A program made the position numbers and the translations under genes. Below, piece by piece: positions 62,134-64,000 of a DNA stretch of 64,000 nucleotides. Positions within the stretch are counted from its first letter, which is position 1. The number at the start of each line of letters is the position of its first letter. This stretch comes from Polytrichum commune (lineage: Eukaryota > Streptophyta > Polytrichopsida > Polytrichales > Polytrichaceae). The notes beneath the pieces were generated by a model. That model was given only the letters and a program-made list of their open reading frames with translations. It was not told where the DNA came from and did no database searches. The DNA lies in assembly GCA_950295325.1 (NCBI GenBank), contig OX485806.1, forward strand, positions 24,242,001 through 24,306,000. The letters are read 5' to 3'.

Positions 62134-64000
62134 TCACACTCTATCCTTAGGTTCTAGAACTACTTTAAGGCCAAGTTTGTCATAATGTTCTATTACATAT
62201 GGCATCATAAGCTCCACACTCATCGGAAAATGTGGTTTGTCGCAAGCAATCACATCATTTAAAGATGAGGCATTTGTGTTCTCCAATTTGTTGAGATTGT
62301 GAAGATTATGATCCTTATCTACTGTAGATCTTGACGGCTCAAAGTCTAAGATTTCGTCCAAATCTAGTAGAGGTTCCATAGATGTGGAACTAAGTGCCAT
62401 GTTAAACCAATGTGAACTTCTACAAGCGTCATTCACATAAGGTAGAATGTCTTGGGTGCTTGGAGGGGCCTTCATGACTTGATGCAGTTGGTGCACATCT
62501 ATAAGATCTACATTTATTGTAGAGCTTTCGTCACTCTGCAACATTCATTCCAAAGAGCAATTTAATTGGTGAGGATTGGTTTGATAGATAATGGTCACAC
62601 ATGCCGTACCCCTAATAGCTATAAATAAAAGACTTGCACATCAAGACTCGCCCATTGTCCATTAAGATTAGAAACTCCCAACTTGGGCCACCTTACTTTT
62701 AAATACTTAGTTACTTTTGTGAAGAAATTTTGACAAATAAGTAAACCTAAAGCACACAAAGCAAAGAACAACCATGCAATACTACCTAACATATGATAAA
62801 GGCCATCTTATGGGTGGTTTGAATGTGATGATAAGTGAGGTTAACCCAACTAACGAATATGCTACATTAACGTAACTTAACCCCACACATGCAGTTCCAT
62901 TGGCGACTACTCTCATATATCATTCCTCTTCTAGGTTTGAATTTGGTTCTAGTTTAGTTTTGGTGCAACATCACTTAAGTTTTTAGCTACTCAATTCACA
63001 AATAAATGGCAGGTTGAGACGTGTCATGCATAGGTAAAACACTCTAAGAATGTGCAAGTTTATCACGATGGCCTCTAAGACTATTAGCAACTATTCAACA
63101 AGGAGGATTTTTGAAATACATAGTTCAACAATGAACCTTGAATCACATACCTTTTGATTTGCGGTCCATGTATTTTGAATCATTCTTTGCTCTCCAAGAT
63201 GTTTGTCTTCCACACACCTTGTTGTATGTGACTCCAATGCAAATCTATGAGCATCGCGGACATTATGATTCAACTGATCATCTCGGTGAATAAATGCGAT
63301 AGCATTATATGCTTCAATAGCTTCCTCAGCTGTCTTATAATTACCAATCCACATTTTCTTTCTTGATTTTGGAAGTTTGATTTCAGCAACCCAAGGATGT
63401 TTTCGCTCAGGTCGCCATCGCACACCTTTACATCGCTTCTCATGAATGCCTACCCGCATTTGTTGTTCCCTAACCATCTTGCGTGCAATTGTCCTTTCAA
63501 TAGCCCATGTTCTCTTGTTATGCCTTTGTAAGGATTCCGATGGCCTCAAATCAAAGAAATCAATTTGCACAATTATTTGCATACTATCTAATTTGAAAGT
63601 GTTCCTCAAAAATGCGAGTGTCTCTTGGGTACTTAGTACAACCCTAGCTCCAATAGATTGAAAAAATCTAGTGCCGATTTGATGAAGATTTGCTTGCCTT
63701 CCAAAGGATTCAAATGTGGGTCCAATTGAAGCTTGGTTGCAGGTGTCATATAGAAGACGATGTTGTGGCAATTCATATGTATCAAATTTGTAATCTTCTG
63801 ATGTTCGATAAGTTGAAATAATACCTTGTGAATCACATGTTTTCTTATGTACATGGAGAATTTGCAATCTATAATCATGTCCAATGGAGACATTTGTGAC
63901 GAAAGAAAGTTTTCCTACCACCAAAAAACATCCATCTTGTGATTTCAAATGAATTTCATAGGATCCCTTGTCTTTGTTATGTTGGAAATTTGTTACTCCA
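62134..64000 (-). CDS. AP2/ERF transcription factor, 5' end beyond the window
   Basis: Exons seen are 64000-63151 (open to the window edge) and 62535-62134, phase 0 with AAAG|GTATGT and GTTGCAG sites, giving at least 416 residues. A single AP2 domain lies at about 63285-63440: CKGVRWRPERKHPWVAEIKL followed by MWIGNYKTAEEAIEAYNAIA F. This keeps the GVR, W-x-AEI and WIGxYxTAEEA core of the DNA-binding fold. The first position is C instead of the usual Y of YRGVR. About 200 residues precede the domain and show no family I recognise. The last exon is Ser/Asp-rich and contains LLDLDEILDFEPS, which could be an acidic activation or L-x-L-x-x-x-L type motif. The length before the AP2 domain is unusual for ERF/DREB proteins. 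The true start is not visible. Confidence 0.8.

Overview
The window looks like nuclear DNA of a land plant. It is AT-rich. Its genes have many GT-AG introns, and several belong to plant-typical families: a ginkbilobin-2/DUF26 secreted protein, a TMF-type golgin, a DUF1664 protein, a chloroplast-type NFU and an AP2/ERF factor. Long gene-poor stretches are filled with decayed DNA transposons. I cannot name the species. A non-seed plant or a gymnosperm is possible, but that is a guess. No rRNA, tRNA, CRISPR array or bacterial-type operon was seen.

Layout. 1-0.9 kb: no gene. 0.95-5.1 kb (+): a two-exon secreted Gnk2/DUF26 gene, preceded by a tandem array made of copies of its own 5' end. 7.3-16.8 kb (-): an 18-exon golgin candidate 5/TMF-like gene. 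17.3-25.9 kb: gene-poor, with a decayed SWIM-finger element and a Tigger/pogo-like remnant. 25.88-29.80 kb: a PIF/Harbinger transposon with both terminal inverted repeats, a TTA target duplication and both genes; each gene is broken by in-frame stops, and a tRNA-type SINE-like element that itself contains a retro-insertion sits inside. 30.9-33.3 kb (+): a two-exon DUF1664 gene. 34.9-37.0 kb: a fold-back element and a three-deep transposon nest. 42.65-50.06 kb (+): a very large Ser/Arg/Gln-rich repeat ORF built on a 24-residue (72-nt) unit. 51-53.4 kb: diverged tandem repeats. 53.5-56.5 kb (+): a four-exon chloroplast NFU gene with an extra N-terminal domain. 57.8-58.0 kb (+): a TMEM254/DUF4499-like exon. 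62.1-64.0 kb (-): an AP2/ERF gene cut by the window edge.

The genes do not form a cluster with one shared function. They are ordinary housekeeping genes (Golgi tether, organelle membrane protein, Fe-S carrier, transcription factor, secreted Cys-rich protein) separated by transposon debris. The strongest candidate for something undescribed is the 42.65-50.06 kb repeat protein: about 7 kb of open frame, exact 72-nt periodicity, a motif kept at protein level outside the homogenised core, and a single in-frame TGA near its 5' end. Splice junctions below were assigned by eye from consensus sites and frame continuity. Family names rest on recognised motifs, not on database searches.
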